Shown here: one piece after another, positions 51,851-61,700 of the stretch
How the letters are laid out: every line of letters starts with the position of its first letter
How positions within the stretch are numbered: position 1 is the stretch's first letter
DNA from: Hymenobacter artigasi
GTDB lineage: Bacteria; Bacteroidota; Bacteroidia; Cytophagales; Hymenobacteraceae
DNA: 64,000 bases
Assembly: GCF_012275535.1 (NCBI RefSeq)
Contig: NZ_JAAVTK010000014.1
Span: 62,001-126,000 of the forward strand
Direction of reading: 5' to 3'
Position numbers and translations under genes: made by a program
Notes under the pieces: generated by a model
What the model was told of the DNA's origin: nothing
The model's input: only the letters and a program-made list of their open reading frames with translations
Databases searched by the model: none

Positions 51851-52345
51851 ATGCCGCTTTTGCTACTCTTGCTGCTACATTTTCTTGGAATGAGTACGGG
51901 GCCCGCGCCCCGCGCCACGGTCTACGTTTTTCTGGCCGAAACCTGCCCCATTAGTCAGGCGGCCACGCTGCCGTTGCGGGAGCTGCACGGCCGCTACGGG
52001 GCGCAGGGCGTGCGGTTCGTGGGCGTGTTTCCGGCGAAGGAGACCAACCCGACCGGACTGGCGGCTTTTGCCAAAACCTACCAATTGGCCTTCCCGCTGC
52101 AGGCCGATGCCGGCCACCAGCTCACCCGGCAGCTGCACGCCCGCGTCACGCCCGAAGCCGTGGTGGTGGCCGCCGATGGCCGCACCATCCTCTACCAGGG
52201 CCGCCTCGATGATGCCTACGCCGGCCTGGGCCAGCACCGCGCCGTGACGCGCCACCACGAGCTGGCCGATGCGCTGGCCGCCGTGGCTGAAGGACGGCCT
52301 GTGGCCGTGCCGCGTACCGAGCCGGTGGGCTGTTTTATTGAGTAG
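51851..52345 (+). CDS. Exported redoxin/thioredoxin-like protein with single cysteine CPIS motif
   Basis: This 164-residue protein has a short hydrophobic N-terminus (MPLLLLLLLHFLG). A thioredoxin-fold core follows: ATVYVFLAETCPISQ (Cys32), LRELHGRYGAQGVRFVGVFPAKET, and TPEAVVVAADGRTILYQGRLDD. The second Cys of a CxxC pair is replaced by Ser, giving a peroxiredoxin- or Sco-like active site. Such domains are often found next to, or fused with, cytochrome/copper-monooxygenase proteins like the following gene, 164 bp downstream in the same direction. A redox or metallation partnership is therefore likely but inferred. Confidence 0.7.
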   Translation: MPLLLLLLLHFLGMSTGPAPRATVYVFLAETCPISQAATLPLRELHGRYGAQGVRFVGVFPAKETNPTGLAAFAKTYQLAFPLQADAGHQLTRQLHARVTPEAVVVAADGRTILYQGRLDDAYAGLGQHRAVTRHHELADALAAVAEGRPVAVPRTEPVGCFIE

Positions 52346-52373
52346 ATTTGAGAAGGAGTATATCGAAAACAAC

Positions 52374-52477
52374 CTGTCATCCTGAGTGCAGCGAAGGACC
52401 TTATCACGTTTGAGCAGTGTAAATTTCTGCGAAGCATTCAAACGTAGTAAGGTCCTTCGCTACGCTCAGGATGACAG
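52374..52477. repeat. GTCATCCTGAGC palindromic repeat, copy 3
   Basis: The arms begin CTGTCATCCTGAGTGCAGCG and end CTCAGGATGACAG, with a few mismatches in the stem. It fills most of the gap between the redoxin and cytochrome genes and contains an ATG that would falsely lengthen the latter. Confidence 0.9.
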
Positions 52478-52508
52478 TTGCTTTGTATTGAAATTACAAT
52501 TCGCCACT

Positions 52509-54086
52509 ATGAAACACCACTTCTCCTCATTACTCCTGCTGCTGGCTTTGCTAATGACCGTGCCCCCGGCGCAGGCCCAGACCGCCCCGCAATACACGTT
52601 CAGCCAGGATATTGCGCCGCTCGTGTACCAGCACTGTACCAGCTGCCACCGCACCGGCGAAGTGGCTCCGTTTCCGCTCACCACTTACGCCGAAGTAGTA
52701 AGCAACGCCCAGACAATTAAGTACGTGACTGGCACGCGCTACATGCCGCCGTGGAAGCCCGACCCCAACTACCGCCACTACCTCGACGAAAACACGCTGA
52801 CCAACGCGGAAATCGCCAAAATCCGGGATTGGGTCGATGCCGGCACGCCGCAGGGCAATCCCGCCCTCACGCCGGCCGTGCCCACGTACCCCAGCGGCTC
52901 GCAGCTGGGCACGCCCGACCTGGTGATTCCGATGGCCCAGGCCTTTACGTACCTGGGCAATGGCCAGGACATGTACCGCATTTTCGTGCTGCCCGTGAAC
53001 CTACCCGCCGACCGCGACATCGCGGCCATTGAGTTCCGGCCCGGCAATAAGGGCATCGTGCACCACGTCATCATCGGCATGGATACCACCCAGCAGGCCC
53101 AGGCCCTCGACGCGGCCGCGCCCGGCTACGGCTACACCCAGTTCGGCGGTTTCGGCTTCAACCCCCTCGAAACCAACTTCGCGGCCTGGGTGCCGGGCAT
53201 GCAGTCGCGCTTTTATCCTTCGGGCATGGGCAAGAAGCTCTACCGCCGCGCCTCGCTGCTGGTGCAGGTGCATTATGGGCCCAACTACGTGACGCAGAAG
53301 GACTCGTCGGTGGTGAACGTGTTTTTTGCCCGGCAGCCCGTCACGCGCTACATCCAGACGGTGCCGGCCATTTCGCCGGTCACGCTCAGCAACGGGCCGT
53401 TTATCATTCCGGCCAACCAGGTGAGCACCTTCCACGCCCAGCTCACCGTGCCGGCCGATGTCACCATCCTCAGCACCGCGCCCCACGCCCACCTGCTCAG
53501 CAAAAGCTGGAAGGTGTGGGCGGTAAAGCCCAACGGCGATACCATCAAGCTGATAAAAATCAACGATTGGGACTTTCGCTGGCAGGGCGTGTTCCGCTTC
53601 ACGGCCCCGCTAAAAATCCCGGCCGGCTCGCGCCTCATGGCCGATGCCACCTACGACAACACCGCTCAGAACCCGCGCAACCCCAACAGCCCACCCGTCA
53701 CCACGCAATGGGGCGAGAGCACGACGGACGAAATGCTGCTCACCTATTTCGACCTGTTGGCCTACCGCACCGGCGATGAAAACATCGTGCTCAGCACCGC
53801 GCCCGGCGTGGCCACCACCCCCGGCACCGTGCAAATGGCCGTGTACCCCAACCCCGCCAGCGGCACGGGCAGCATCAGCTTTCAGCAGGAGCGGGCCGGC
53901 TCCGTCACGGTTTCGCTGCTCGATGCCACCGGCCGCCTGGTGCGCGCCGTGGTGCGCCAGAAAGCCTATCCGGCCGGGCCGCAGCAGCTGCCCCTGCCGC
54001 TGGCCGGCGTAGCGCCCGGCATCTACATCGTGCGGCTGGAATCGAACGAAGGAACGCGCAGCGAGAAGCTGGTGATAGCCGAATAA
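52509..54086 (+). CDS. Secreted cytochrome c / copper-dependent monooxygenase-like protein with T9SS domain
   Basis: This 525-residue protein starts at the ATG at 52509 (signal peptide 1-24, PPAQAQ). A monohaem cytochrome-like segment contains CTSCH (residues 43-47) with MPPWKPD as a possible Met ligand. Two beta-domains like the type II copper, ascorbate-dependent monooxygenases follow, carrying candidate copper ligands in IVHHVIIGMD, LLVQVHYGP and TAPHAHLLSK. The C-terminus (about 445-525, AVYPNPASGTGSISFQ ending RSEKLVIAE) is a T9SS sorting domain. It should be displayed at the cell surface. The substrate is unknown. It is the probable partner of the preceding redoxin. Confidence 0.8.
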   Translation: MKHHFSSLLLLLALLMTVPPAQAQTAPQYTFSQDIAPLVYQHCTSCHRTGEVAPFPLTTYAEVVSNAQTIKYVTGTRYMPPWKPDPNYRHYLDENTLTNAEIAKIRDWVDAGTPQGNPALTPAVPTYPSGSQLGTPDLVIPMAQAFTYLGNGQDMYRIFVLPVNLPADRDIAAIEFRPGNKGIVHHVIIGMDTTQQAQALDAAAPGYGYTQFGGFGFNPLETNFAAWVPGMQSRFYPSGMGKKLYRRASLLVQVHYGPNYVTQKDSSVVNVFFARQPVTRYIQTVPAISPVTLSNGPFIIPANQVSTFHAQLTVPADVTILSTAPHAHLLSKSWKVWAVKPNGDTIKLIKINDWDFRWQGVFRFTAPLKIPAGSRLMADATYDNTAQNPRNPNSPPVTTQWGESTTDEMLLTYFDLLAYRTGDENIVLSTAPGVATTPGTVQMAVYPNPASGTGSISFQQERAGSVTVSLLDATGRLVRAVVRQKAYPAGPQQLPLPLAGVAPGIYIVRLESNEGTRSEKLVIAE

Positions 54087-54269
54087 ATCACTGATTGACG
54101 CTGATTAACCGTGATTCCGCTGATTGTTAAAGCCTTGACTCAACCGAGTCAGGGCTTTTTCATGGGTTGCCCCGCCACCCGCTGGTTTTTCGGTTATTTG
54201 CCGATTAATCCACTTAGCCGCGCCGTCCACAATCAGCGCAATCACGGTTAATCAGCGTCAATCAGCGAT
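54087..54269. repeat. 40-bp inverted repeat reaching into the glycosyltransferase start codon
   Basis: Arms 54087-54126 (ATCACTGATTGACGCTGATT...) and 54230-54269 are reverse complements with two mismatches. Each arm itself is built from repeated CTGATT units. The right arm ends with the first two bases of the next gene's ATG. Confidence 0.88.
54129..54160 (+). terminator. Terminator of the cytochrome/monooxygenase-like gene
   Basis: The sequence AAGCCTTGACTC, loop AACC, GAGTCAGGGCTT is followed by TTT, within the larger inverted repeat. Confidence 0.7.
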
Positions 54270-55377
54270 GAAGATATTATACGGAGTGCCCGGCGAGGGC
54301 CTGGGCCACGCCACCCGCAGCAAAGTTGTCATCGGCCACTTGCTGGCGCAGGGCCACGAGGTGCGCGTGGTGAGCAGCAGCCGCGCCTACACCATGCTGG
54401 CCGCCGCATTCCCGGGCCGGGTGCACGAAATCCGGGGTTTCCACCTGGCGTATAATGGGTTGGCGGTGAGCAAGCTGCGCACGGCCGTGCTCACGCTGCG
54501 CACCGCGCCGGAAGACCTGCGCGTTAACTTCGCCCGCTACCGCGAGCTGCTGGGCGGTTTCGAGCCGGAAGTAGTGGTTTCGGATTTCGAATCCTTCAGC
54601 TATTTGTTTGCGAAGCTGCGCCGGCTGCCCATTGTCAGTATTGATAATATGCAGATTATCAGCCGTGCCAGGTTGAACGTGGCGGTGCCGAAGGCCGAGC
54701 GCGAAAACCACCAGCTGGCCAAAGCCATTGTGCGGGCCAAGCTGCCGCACAGCCGCCACTATTTCGTCACCACGTTTTTCAACCTGGAGCTGGCCAAGCA
54801 GCGCACCACGCTGGTGCCGCCCATCATCCGGCCCGAGATTCTGGCCGCCGCGCCCACCAACGGCCGGCACGTACTGGTCTACCAATCGGCCACTACGCAG
54901 CAGAATCTGGTGCCGCTGCTGCAACAGCTGCCCGACCAGGAATTCCGCGTCTATGGCTTCAACAAGCAGGAAACCCACGGCAACGTGCAGCTCTGCGCCT
55001 TTTCCGAAGCCGGCTTCATTGCCGACCTGGCCAGCGCCCGCGCCGTGGTCACCAACGGCGGCTTCTCGCTGATTTCGGAGGCCGTGTTCCTGCACAAGCC
55101 CATTTGCGCCATTCCCATTCCGGCCCAGTTCGAGCAGTGGCTGAACGCCGCCGAAGTGCAGCAGATGGGCTATGGCCGGCATTTCGAAGCCATCACGGCC
55201 GATAACCTGCGGGCGTTTCTCTACAGCCTGCGCAATTTTGAAGCGGCCCTGGCCGGCTACCGGCAGGAGGGCAACGCGGTGCTGTTTGCCGGGCTTGATG
55301 CGCTGCTGAAGGACATTTCAACGGACTATCTACCCAGCGAAGCCGCGCCGCAGGAAGATTCCTGGGGCGGCGAGTAG
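54268..55377 (+). CDS. Glycosyltransferase (MurG-like, GT28-type fold)
   Basis: This 369-residue cytoplasmic protein begins KILYGVPGEGLGHATRS, the glycine-rich first loop of GT-B enzymes. The acceptor-side segment VVVSDFESFSYLFAKLRRLPIVSIDN comes next. The donor-binding C-terminal region is LVYQSATTQQNLVPLL, VVTNGGFSLISEAVFLHKPICAIPI and QWLNAAEVQQMG, as in MurG/UGT-type enzymes. Relatives are usually annotated as uncharacterised glycosyltransferases. The sugar and acceptor are unknown. Its ATG overlaps an inverted repeat, which leaves very little space for an ordinary upstream region. Confidence 0.85.
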   Translation: MKILYGVPGEGLGHATRSKVVIGHLLAQGHEVRVVSSSRAYTMLAAAFPGRVHEIRGFHLAYNGLAVSKLRTAVLTLRTAPEDLRVNFARYRELLGGFEPEVVVSDFESFSYLFAKLRRLPIVSIDNMQIISRARLNVAVPKAERENHQLAKAIVRAKLPHSRHYFVTTFFNLELAKQRTTLVPPIIRPEILAAAPTNGRHVLVYQSATTQQNLVPLLQQLPDQEFRVYGFNKQETHGNVQLCAFSEAGFIADLASARAVVTNGGFSLISEAVFLHKPICAIPIPAQFEQWLNAAEVQQMGYGRHFEAITADNLRAFLYSLRNFEAALAGYRQEGNAVLFAGLDALLKDISTDYLPSEAAPQEDSWGGE

Positions 55378-55389
55378 CGCCAATTACAT

Positions 55390-55483
55390 CTGTCATCCCG
55401 AGCTTGCGAAGGACCTCATCACAGATGATAATATTGCGCACCGTTCGAGCGTGATAAGGTCCTTCGCAAGCTCAGGATGACAG
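55390..55483. repeat. GTCATCCTGAGC palindromic repeat, copy 4
   Basis: Arms 55390-55422 and 55451-55483 (CTGTCATCCCGAGCTTGCG... and complement) match with two mismatches. It is followed at 55509-55542 by a solitary fragment AAGCGCAAGCTAAAGCATACGCTACA related to the inner repeat at 31745-31809. Confidence 0.9.
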
Positions 55484-55551
55484 GTATTAAAACCACCGCA
55501 AACTGCTCTTGTGCCGTAAGCGCAAGCTAAAGCATACGCTACAATTCCCCT

Positions 55552-57630
55552 ATGCCCATTCGCTCCTTTCGTTTCTGGCCGCTGCTACTGCTGGCGGCTG
55601 CCTGCGCCCGCACGCCGCGCCCCAGCGCCGGCCTCGCCAACAAGTACCACGACGCCACCATCCGCCAAATTGGCACGGCCCAGGATGAGCGCAACACCGC
55701 CGCCATTCTGCCCTTCCTCACCAACAGCAACCCCACCTACCGGCGCGAAGCGGCCCTGGCCCTGGCCTCAGTGCAGGCCCCGGCGGCCGTGCCCGGCCTC
55801 ATACCGCTGCTGCGCGATGCCGACCCCGGCGTGCGCCGCGCCGCCGCCTACGCCCTGGGCCAGACCGGCGACAGCACCGCCGTGGACAGTCTGCGCGTGC
55901 GCGTCCTGCTGGAAAAAGACGGCACGGTGCGCCGCTACGTGCACGAAGCCCTGGGCCGCACCGTCACCCGCCACAGCCTGCCCGAGCTCTGGCGCGTCGA
56001 AATCCTGAATGATACTTCCCGCGCCGCCGCCCTCGCCTGGGGCCTGAGCCGCGCCTCCCTGCGCGGCCTGGTTTCGCCCGAGAGCATCCGGCGCACCGTG
56101 CTGGTGCTAAACTCGCCCAAGCTGCCGGTGCGCGGCCGGCTGGCGGCTGTGGTGGCCCTGTCGCGCACCCGAGGGCTCGATGCTGATTTGAAAAGACTGG
56201 CCGAGAGCACGCTGTTGCGCTTGGTTCAGAAAGACCGTTCGTATGCCGTGCGAGCGGCAGCGGCCAGCACGCTGGGCAAAATTGCCAACCTGCCAGACAT
56301 GGCTTCGATGCCCGTGCCGCCCACTCCAGTCAACATGGCCCCGCAGGCCCCTTCGCCAGCAGTAAAAACACCCCCAGCGGCCCGCCAGGCAGCCGCTATG
56401 CTCACCCGCCTCGCCACCAAAGACCCCGACTACCGGGTGCGGCTCAGCGCCATTCGGGCCTTGCCGTTTGATGCGGAAAACTACCCGGCCAGCCGGAAAG
56501 CCGTGTTCACGGCCCTCAACCGCGACCAGCCCGCCGTGGCCCTCACGGCGGCCGAATGGTTGCTGGCCCACGCCAAGGGCGAATCGGGCGCGTTGCTGGC
56601 GGCCCTGGCCGATGGCAACCGGCAGGCCTCCGTGCGGGTGCGGGCGGCCTTGCTGCGGGCGGCTGTGCGCCACGCCAGTCCGGCGGCCCGGCCCAGCTTG
56701 GTCGAAACCATTTCGAAGCGCTACCCGGCCGCGCCCACGGTGTACGAAAAAGGCTTTTTGCTGGAAGCGCTGAGCGAAGACCCGGCCGCATTTGACTTCG
56801 TGCGGACCGAGGCGTTCGCGGCGGGGCAGTCGCCGGTGGTGGCAGGCTACGCGCTGGGCGCGCTGCTCACTATGCGCCGCAGTGCCGATTTCCCGGCCGG
56901 CCGCCAGGCCGATTTTGCTGCTGCCATGCGCCAGGCCCTGGCCAGCGGCGACGTGGCCCAGCTCGGCACTGCTGCCGAGGCCCTGGCCGATGCGAAAATC
57001 TATCCCGAAGCCCAGCCGGCCGACCTCGCGGCCCTGCGCCAGGCCCAGGCCAAGCTGCAGCTGCCCCGCGAAATCGAAGCCTGGCAGGGCCTGCAGCAGG
57101 CCTTGGACAAGCTGGAAAAAGCGCCCAAACCCACGCCCTCACCGCTGGCCACGGCCGCGCAGCACCCCATCGACTGGGCCGTGGTGCAGGGCGTGCCGCT
57201 GGGCCAGCAGGTGCGGCTGCGCACCAGCAAGGGCATTATTTTATTGGAATTGAAGCCCGAGAAAGCGCCCGGCGCGGTGGCCAGCTTCGTCACGCTCATC
57301 GGCCAGCATTTCTACGACAACCTGTATTTCCACCGCGTGGTGCCCAATTTTGTGGCCCAGGGCGGCGACCCGCGCGGCGATGGCAACGGCAGTGCGCCCT
57401 ACAACCTGCGCTCCGAGTTCGGCGACCTGCGCTACGAGGAGGGCAGCGTGGGCCTGGCCTCGGCTGGCAAAGACACCGAGAGCTGCCAGTTCTTCATCAC
57501 CCACACGCCCACGCCGCACCTCGATGGCCGCTACCCCATCTTCGCCCAGGTAGTGGGCGGCATGGATGTGGTGCACAAGCTCGACATCGGCGACCAGATT
57601 CTGGGCGTGGAGCTGGTGGCGGTGCCATAA
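55552..57630 (+). CDS. HEAT-repeat lipoprotein with C-terminal cyclophilin-type peptidyl-prolyl isomerase
   Basis: This 692-residue lipoprotein (LLAAAC, lipidated Cys18) has residues about 35-520 composed of HEAT/Armadillo-like helical pairs. Examples are REAALALASVQAPAAVPGLIPLLRDADPGVRRAAAYALGQ-type units, interrupted by a Pro-rich linker near 255-280. Residues about 548-692 form a cyclophilin: KGIILLELKPEKAPGAVASFVTLI, FYDNLYFHRVVPNFVAQGGDP, SCQFFITHTPTPHLDGRYPIFAQVVGG. It should catalyse prolyl isomerisation on envelope proteins, with the HEAT solenoid acting as a binding scaffold. The fusion recurs in Bacteroidota. It is followed by an MscS gene 55 bp downstream. Confidence 0.88.
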   Translation: MPIRSFRFWPLLLLAAACARTPRPSAGLANKYHDATIRQIGTAQDERNTAAILPFLTNSNPTYRREAALALASVQAPAAVPGLIPLLRDADPGVRRAAAYALGQTGDSTAVDSLRVRVLLEKDGTVRRYVHEALGRTVTRHSLPELWRVEILNDTSRAAALAWGLSRASLRGLVSPESIRRTVLVLNSPKLPVRGRLAAVVALSRTRGLDADLKRLAESTLLRLVQKDRSYAVRAAAASTLGKIANLPDMASMPVPPTPVNMAPQAPSPAVKTPPAARQAAAMLTRLATKDPDYRVRLSAIRALPFDAENYPASRKAVFTALNRDQPAVALTAAEWLLAHAKGESGALLAALADGNRQASVRVRAALLRAAVRHASPAARPSLVETISKRYPAAPTVYEKGFLLEALSEDPAAFDFVRTEAFAAGQSPVVAGYALGALLTMRRSADFPAGRQADFAAAMRQALASGDVAQLGTAAEALADAKIYPEAQPADLAALRQAQAKLQLPREIEAWQGLQQALDKLEKAPKPTPSPLATAAQHPIDWAVVQGVPLGQQVRLRTSKGIILLELKPEKAPGAVASFVTLIGQHFYDNLYFHRVVPNFVAQGGDPRGDGNGSAPYNLRSEFGDLRYEEGSVGLASAGKDTESCQFFITHTPTPHLDGRYPIFAQVVGGMDVVHKLDIGDQILGVELVAVP

Positions 57631-57685
57631 CCAATTTCGACAGCGGCTGTCATTGTCAGCCTGCTTTATTTCCTTTCAATTAATT

Positions 57686-58444
57686 ATGAATCAACTGACT
57701 AGCTACGCCCGGCAATTTCAGGATATCGTTGTGCTTTACCTGCCCCGCCTGTTCATGGCCGGCGTGGCGCTGATGGTGGGCTGGTGGCTCATCGGCTGGG
57801 CCAGCCGCGTTGTGGCCAAAGCATCCCGGCACCTGGATGTGTCGCTGGGCTCATTCCTGACCAGTCTGGTCAACATCGTGCTCAAAGTGCTGCTGCTGAT
57901 ATCGGTGGCCGGTATGGTGGGTTTCGAAACCACGTCGTTTGTAGCAATTTTGGGGGCGGCGGGGCTGGCGGTGGGGCTGGCGTTGCAGGGCACACTGGCC
58001 AACTTCGCGGGCGGCGTGCTCATCCTCATTTTCAAGCCCTACGTGGTAGGCGATACCATCGAGTCGCAGGGCAAATCGGGTGAGGTGCGCGAAATCCAGA
58101 TTTTCAATACCATCCTCGTCACCGGCCACGGCGATACCATCATCCTGCCCAACGGGGCCACTTCCAACAACGTCATTATCAACAAAACGGCCCAGAACAA
58201 GGCCCTGGTCGAAATCGCGACCGACCTCGACAACCCCACCGACCTGGCCGCGCTACGGGCCTGGGCCATTCCGCTGATGGCGGCCGATGCCGACGTGCTG
58301 CCCATGCCCGCCCCGCAGGTCGTCGTCACGGCCCTCAAGCCGGGCGGCCTATCGGTAGCCTTCCGGGCCTACACGGCGGCTGGCCTCAGTGGCCCCGCCC
58401 AGGCCCGCCTCATCGAGCAGCTGCAGCAGGCGCTGGCCCGGTAG
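57686..58444 (+). CDS. mscS: Small-conductance mechanosensitive channel (MscS family)
   Basis: This 252-residue membrane protein has three N-terminal helices. The pore helix is AILGAAGLAVGLALQGTLANFAGGVLILIF, followed by the beta-domain signature KPYVVGDTIESQGKSGEV and TILVTGHGDTIILPNGATSNNVIIN. A short C-terminal alpha/beta domain completes it. This is the minimal MscS layout, similar in size to the E. coli channel. It opens under membrane tension to relieve osmotic stress. The ATG at 57686 gives the family-typical start; the upstream frame overlaps the preceding gene. Confidence 0.93.
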   Translation: MNQLTSYARQFQDIVVLYLPRLFMAGVALMVGWWLIGWASRVVAKASRHLDVSLGSFLTSLVNIVLKVLLLISVAGMVGFETTSFVAILGAAGLAVGLALQGTLANFAGGVLILIFKPYVVGDTIESQGKSGEVREIQIFNTILVTGHGDTIILPNGATSNNVIINKTAQNKALVEIATDLDNPTDLAALRAWAIPLMAADADVLPMPAPQVVVTALKPGGLSVAFRAYTAAGLSGPAQARLIEQLQQALAR

Positions 58445-58716
58445 TGGGTGGGCAGCCTGGTACAGTGGGTGTCGCAATGCTACGGGCCTACCCTTGCTGA
58501 AGAAGCTTCTACGCCAGGAAAAAACCGGACGCTAAAGTCCGCAAGTGTCGTTATTCTCGTATCCTTAACTGATATTAGCCTGGGGCTAACGGGCCGGCTT
58601 CTGCCCGGCTGAATCCCTTCCCGGCCAGTACCGCGCCCCCACTTGCCCAGGCAACGGCATAGTCGCTTACGCCGTTTTCGTTCAACTACCGAAGAGCTTT
58701 TAGCTGACACATTCTT

Positions 58717-61700
58717 ATGACCCGTGCCGAGCTCGAAGTGGCGTTAGCCCAGCAGAAAACTGTGAATGCGGCCTTGCGTGCCCAGCTGGCAGTAGCTACC
58801 ATGCCCGCAACGGCGGCCTATGTGCCGCCCAGCCTGCTGGCTTACTTGCTCGACGAGCAGCACACGGCCATGGTGCTCACCAATAGCGACGGCTATGTGC
58901 AGTGGGTAAACAAGGGCTTTACGAAGCTGTGCGGCTTGGAGCTGAGCGCGGTGGCCGGCCAAAAACCCGATGCGTTCCTGCGGCCCAGCCTGCGCGATGA
59001 GGCCACGGTGGCACGTATTGAGGAGGCCATGCGGCGGCACGAGCCGTTTCAGTACGAGGTGGTAAACCCACGGCCGGGCGCTGATGGCTGGTTGCGCGTG
59101 AGCGTGCGGCCGGTGGCGGATGCGGACGATGGGGTAGTCCATTTTGTGGGCCTTCTCGAAGATATTACGGAGTGGAAGCAGGCCCAGCTGCGGCTGGTAG
59201 ACAGCGAGCGGCGCTTCCGCAACCTGGCCGAAAACGTGCCCGGCGTACTCTACGAGTGGCAAAAAAAGGACGATGGTTCATTCTTTTTTAATTATGTGAG
59301 CCCCAAGGTGCAGGAGCTGTTCGGAGTGGCACCGTCCGAACTCGCCCATATGACCGATTATATCCATCCGGACGAGCTGGAAGGGTTTCTGCAGACGCTC
59401 GACCATGCCACCCGCAACCGGATTCCGTGGGAATACGAAGGCCGCATCGTCGTGCCCGGCCAGCCTATCCGCTGGATGCGGGGTAATTCGATTCTGACCA
59501 GCTCCGGCCCCGACTGGGTAACGTACAGCGGAATTTTGCTCGATGTGACGCCCCTGAAACTAGCCGAAAGCGCCCTGCGCGAAAGCAGCCTGCGCCTGGA
59601 GCTGGCCATGCAGGGCTTCGGCGATGGGGCCTGGGAGATGAATCTGCATACCCGTCAAATTACCTTTTCCTCGGAATACAGAGCCATGCTGGGGTATGCC
59701 GAGGACGGCTTCCCCGACGAATACGAAACCTGGCTCGGGCACGTACACCCCGGCGACCTGGCGCAGGTGCTGGAAGTAGCGCGGGCCTACGTGCAAACCG
59801 GCGGCAAAAGGGCCATTACCGAATACCGGATGCGCTGCCAGGACGGCAGCTATAAGTGGGTGTTGAGCCGCGCCGCCATCACGGCCTGGGATGCCGATGG
59901 CAATGCTTTGATGTTGAGTGGTTTGCAGAGTGATATATCGGCCCGAAAGGATGCCGAGGAGGCACTCGATATCTCCAATCAGCAGCTGGCCACGGTGATT
60001 GCGCACTTCCAGGACGGCTTGGTGCTGGAAGACGAAACCCGGCGCATTGTGTTCACCAACGAGGCATTTTGCCAGCTGCTGGAAGTACCCTTGGTTCCGG
60101 CCCGGCTTCACGGCCGCAACGGGGGCTGGCTCACCGAAAGCTCGCGCAAATATGTCAAAAAGCCGCATCAGTACGTGGCGCGCATTGCGGCGTTGCTGCG
60201 CCGCCGCCAGCCCACTACCGGCGACATTATTCCGCTGCGCGACGGCCGTACCTTGTCCCGGGCCTTCACGCCCATCTTCGACGGGGCCCGCTACATTGGC
60301 CACCTCTGGAAGTACGAGGACGTCACGGCCCGCATCAAGGCCGAAGAGGACCTGAAGCGCCGCGAGGAAAAATACCGGGGCATCATCGAAAACATGTCGC
60401 TCGGGCTGGTAGAGGCCGATTTGAACGACCACCTGCTCTACGCCAACCAGAGCTTTTGCGACATGACTGGTTACTGTACCGAAGAGCTGACCGGCCTGCC
60501 GCTGTCGCCGCTGCTGCTCAACGGCCCCGACCTGGAGCTGGTAGAAAGCAAGCTGCTCACCCGGGAGCACGGCATCTCCGACTCCTACGAAGTAGTGGTA
60601 ACCACCAAAACCGGCGAGCGCAAGTGGCTGCTGGTGAGCGGTGCCCCGCTCTACGACGAATACCAGCGGCTCATCGGCTCCATTGGCATCTACCTCGATG
60701 TGACGCCCCAGAAGCACCTCGAAGCCAGCCTGCGCGAAGCCAAGGCGCAGGCCGAAAGCAGCACCCACGCCAAACAGGATTTCCTGGCCAACATGAGCCA
60801 CGAAATCCGTACGCCCATGAATGCCATTCTGGGCATGAGCCAGCTGCTGGCCAAAACCCCGCTGGCGGCCCCGCAGGCCAGCTACCTGCACGCCATCACG
60901 GCCTCGGCCGAAAACCTGCTCGTCATCATCAACGACATCCTCGACCTGTCGAAGATTGAGGCCGGCCAGCTGGCCATCGAGCACATCGGGTTCAGCCCCG
61001 GGCTCATCTGCGCCCAGGTCGAAAAGACCCTGCTATACAAAGCGGAGGAAAAGGGCCTCACCTTCATCACCACCCTCGACCCGGCCCTGCCCGAAGTAGT
61101 CCTCGGCGACCCTTACCGCCTCACCCAGGTGCTACTGAACCTGGCCGGCAACTCCGTAAAATTTACCGAGCAAGGCACGGTATGCCTGGGCTGCCGGTTG
61201 CTGCAGGGCGCTGATACGGAAGAATTGCTGGTCGAATTCACCGTGCAGGATACTGGAATTGGCATTGATGCTGAGTACCTGAGCCATATTTTTGATGATT
61301 TCAGTCAGGAAGATTCTACCGTGACGCGGCGGTTTGGCGGCACCGGCCTGGGCCTGGGCATCAGCAAGAAGCTGGTGCACCTGCTGGGCGGTGAGCTGCA
61401 CATCGAAAGCCTGAAAAACCACGGCACCACCAGCCGGTTCACCCTGCGCCTGCCCGCGGGCAATGCCCGGCACCTCTCGCCCAAAGACCACGGCGACCTC
61501 GACTGCATGCAGCAGGCACTACAGGGCAAGCAAATTCTGCTGGTCGAGGACAACCTGTTCAACCGCATGCTGGCCACCAGTTTTCTCACCAATGCCGGAA
61601 TGAGCGTGACGGAAGCCACCAACGGCCAGGCCGCCGTGGAGCTGGCCCGCACCCAGACCTTCGACCTGGTTTTGATGGACGTGCAGATGCCCATCAAGAA

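Noticed and set aside
51740..51948. Short plus-strand frame overlapping the redoxin start
   Set aside because: No domain, no plausible start region, and it overlaps the better-supported redoxin gene in another frame.
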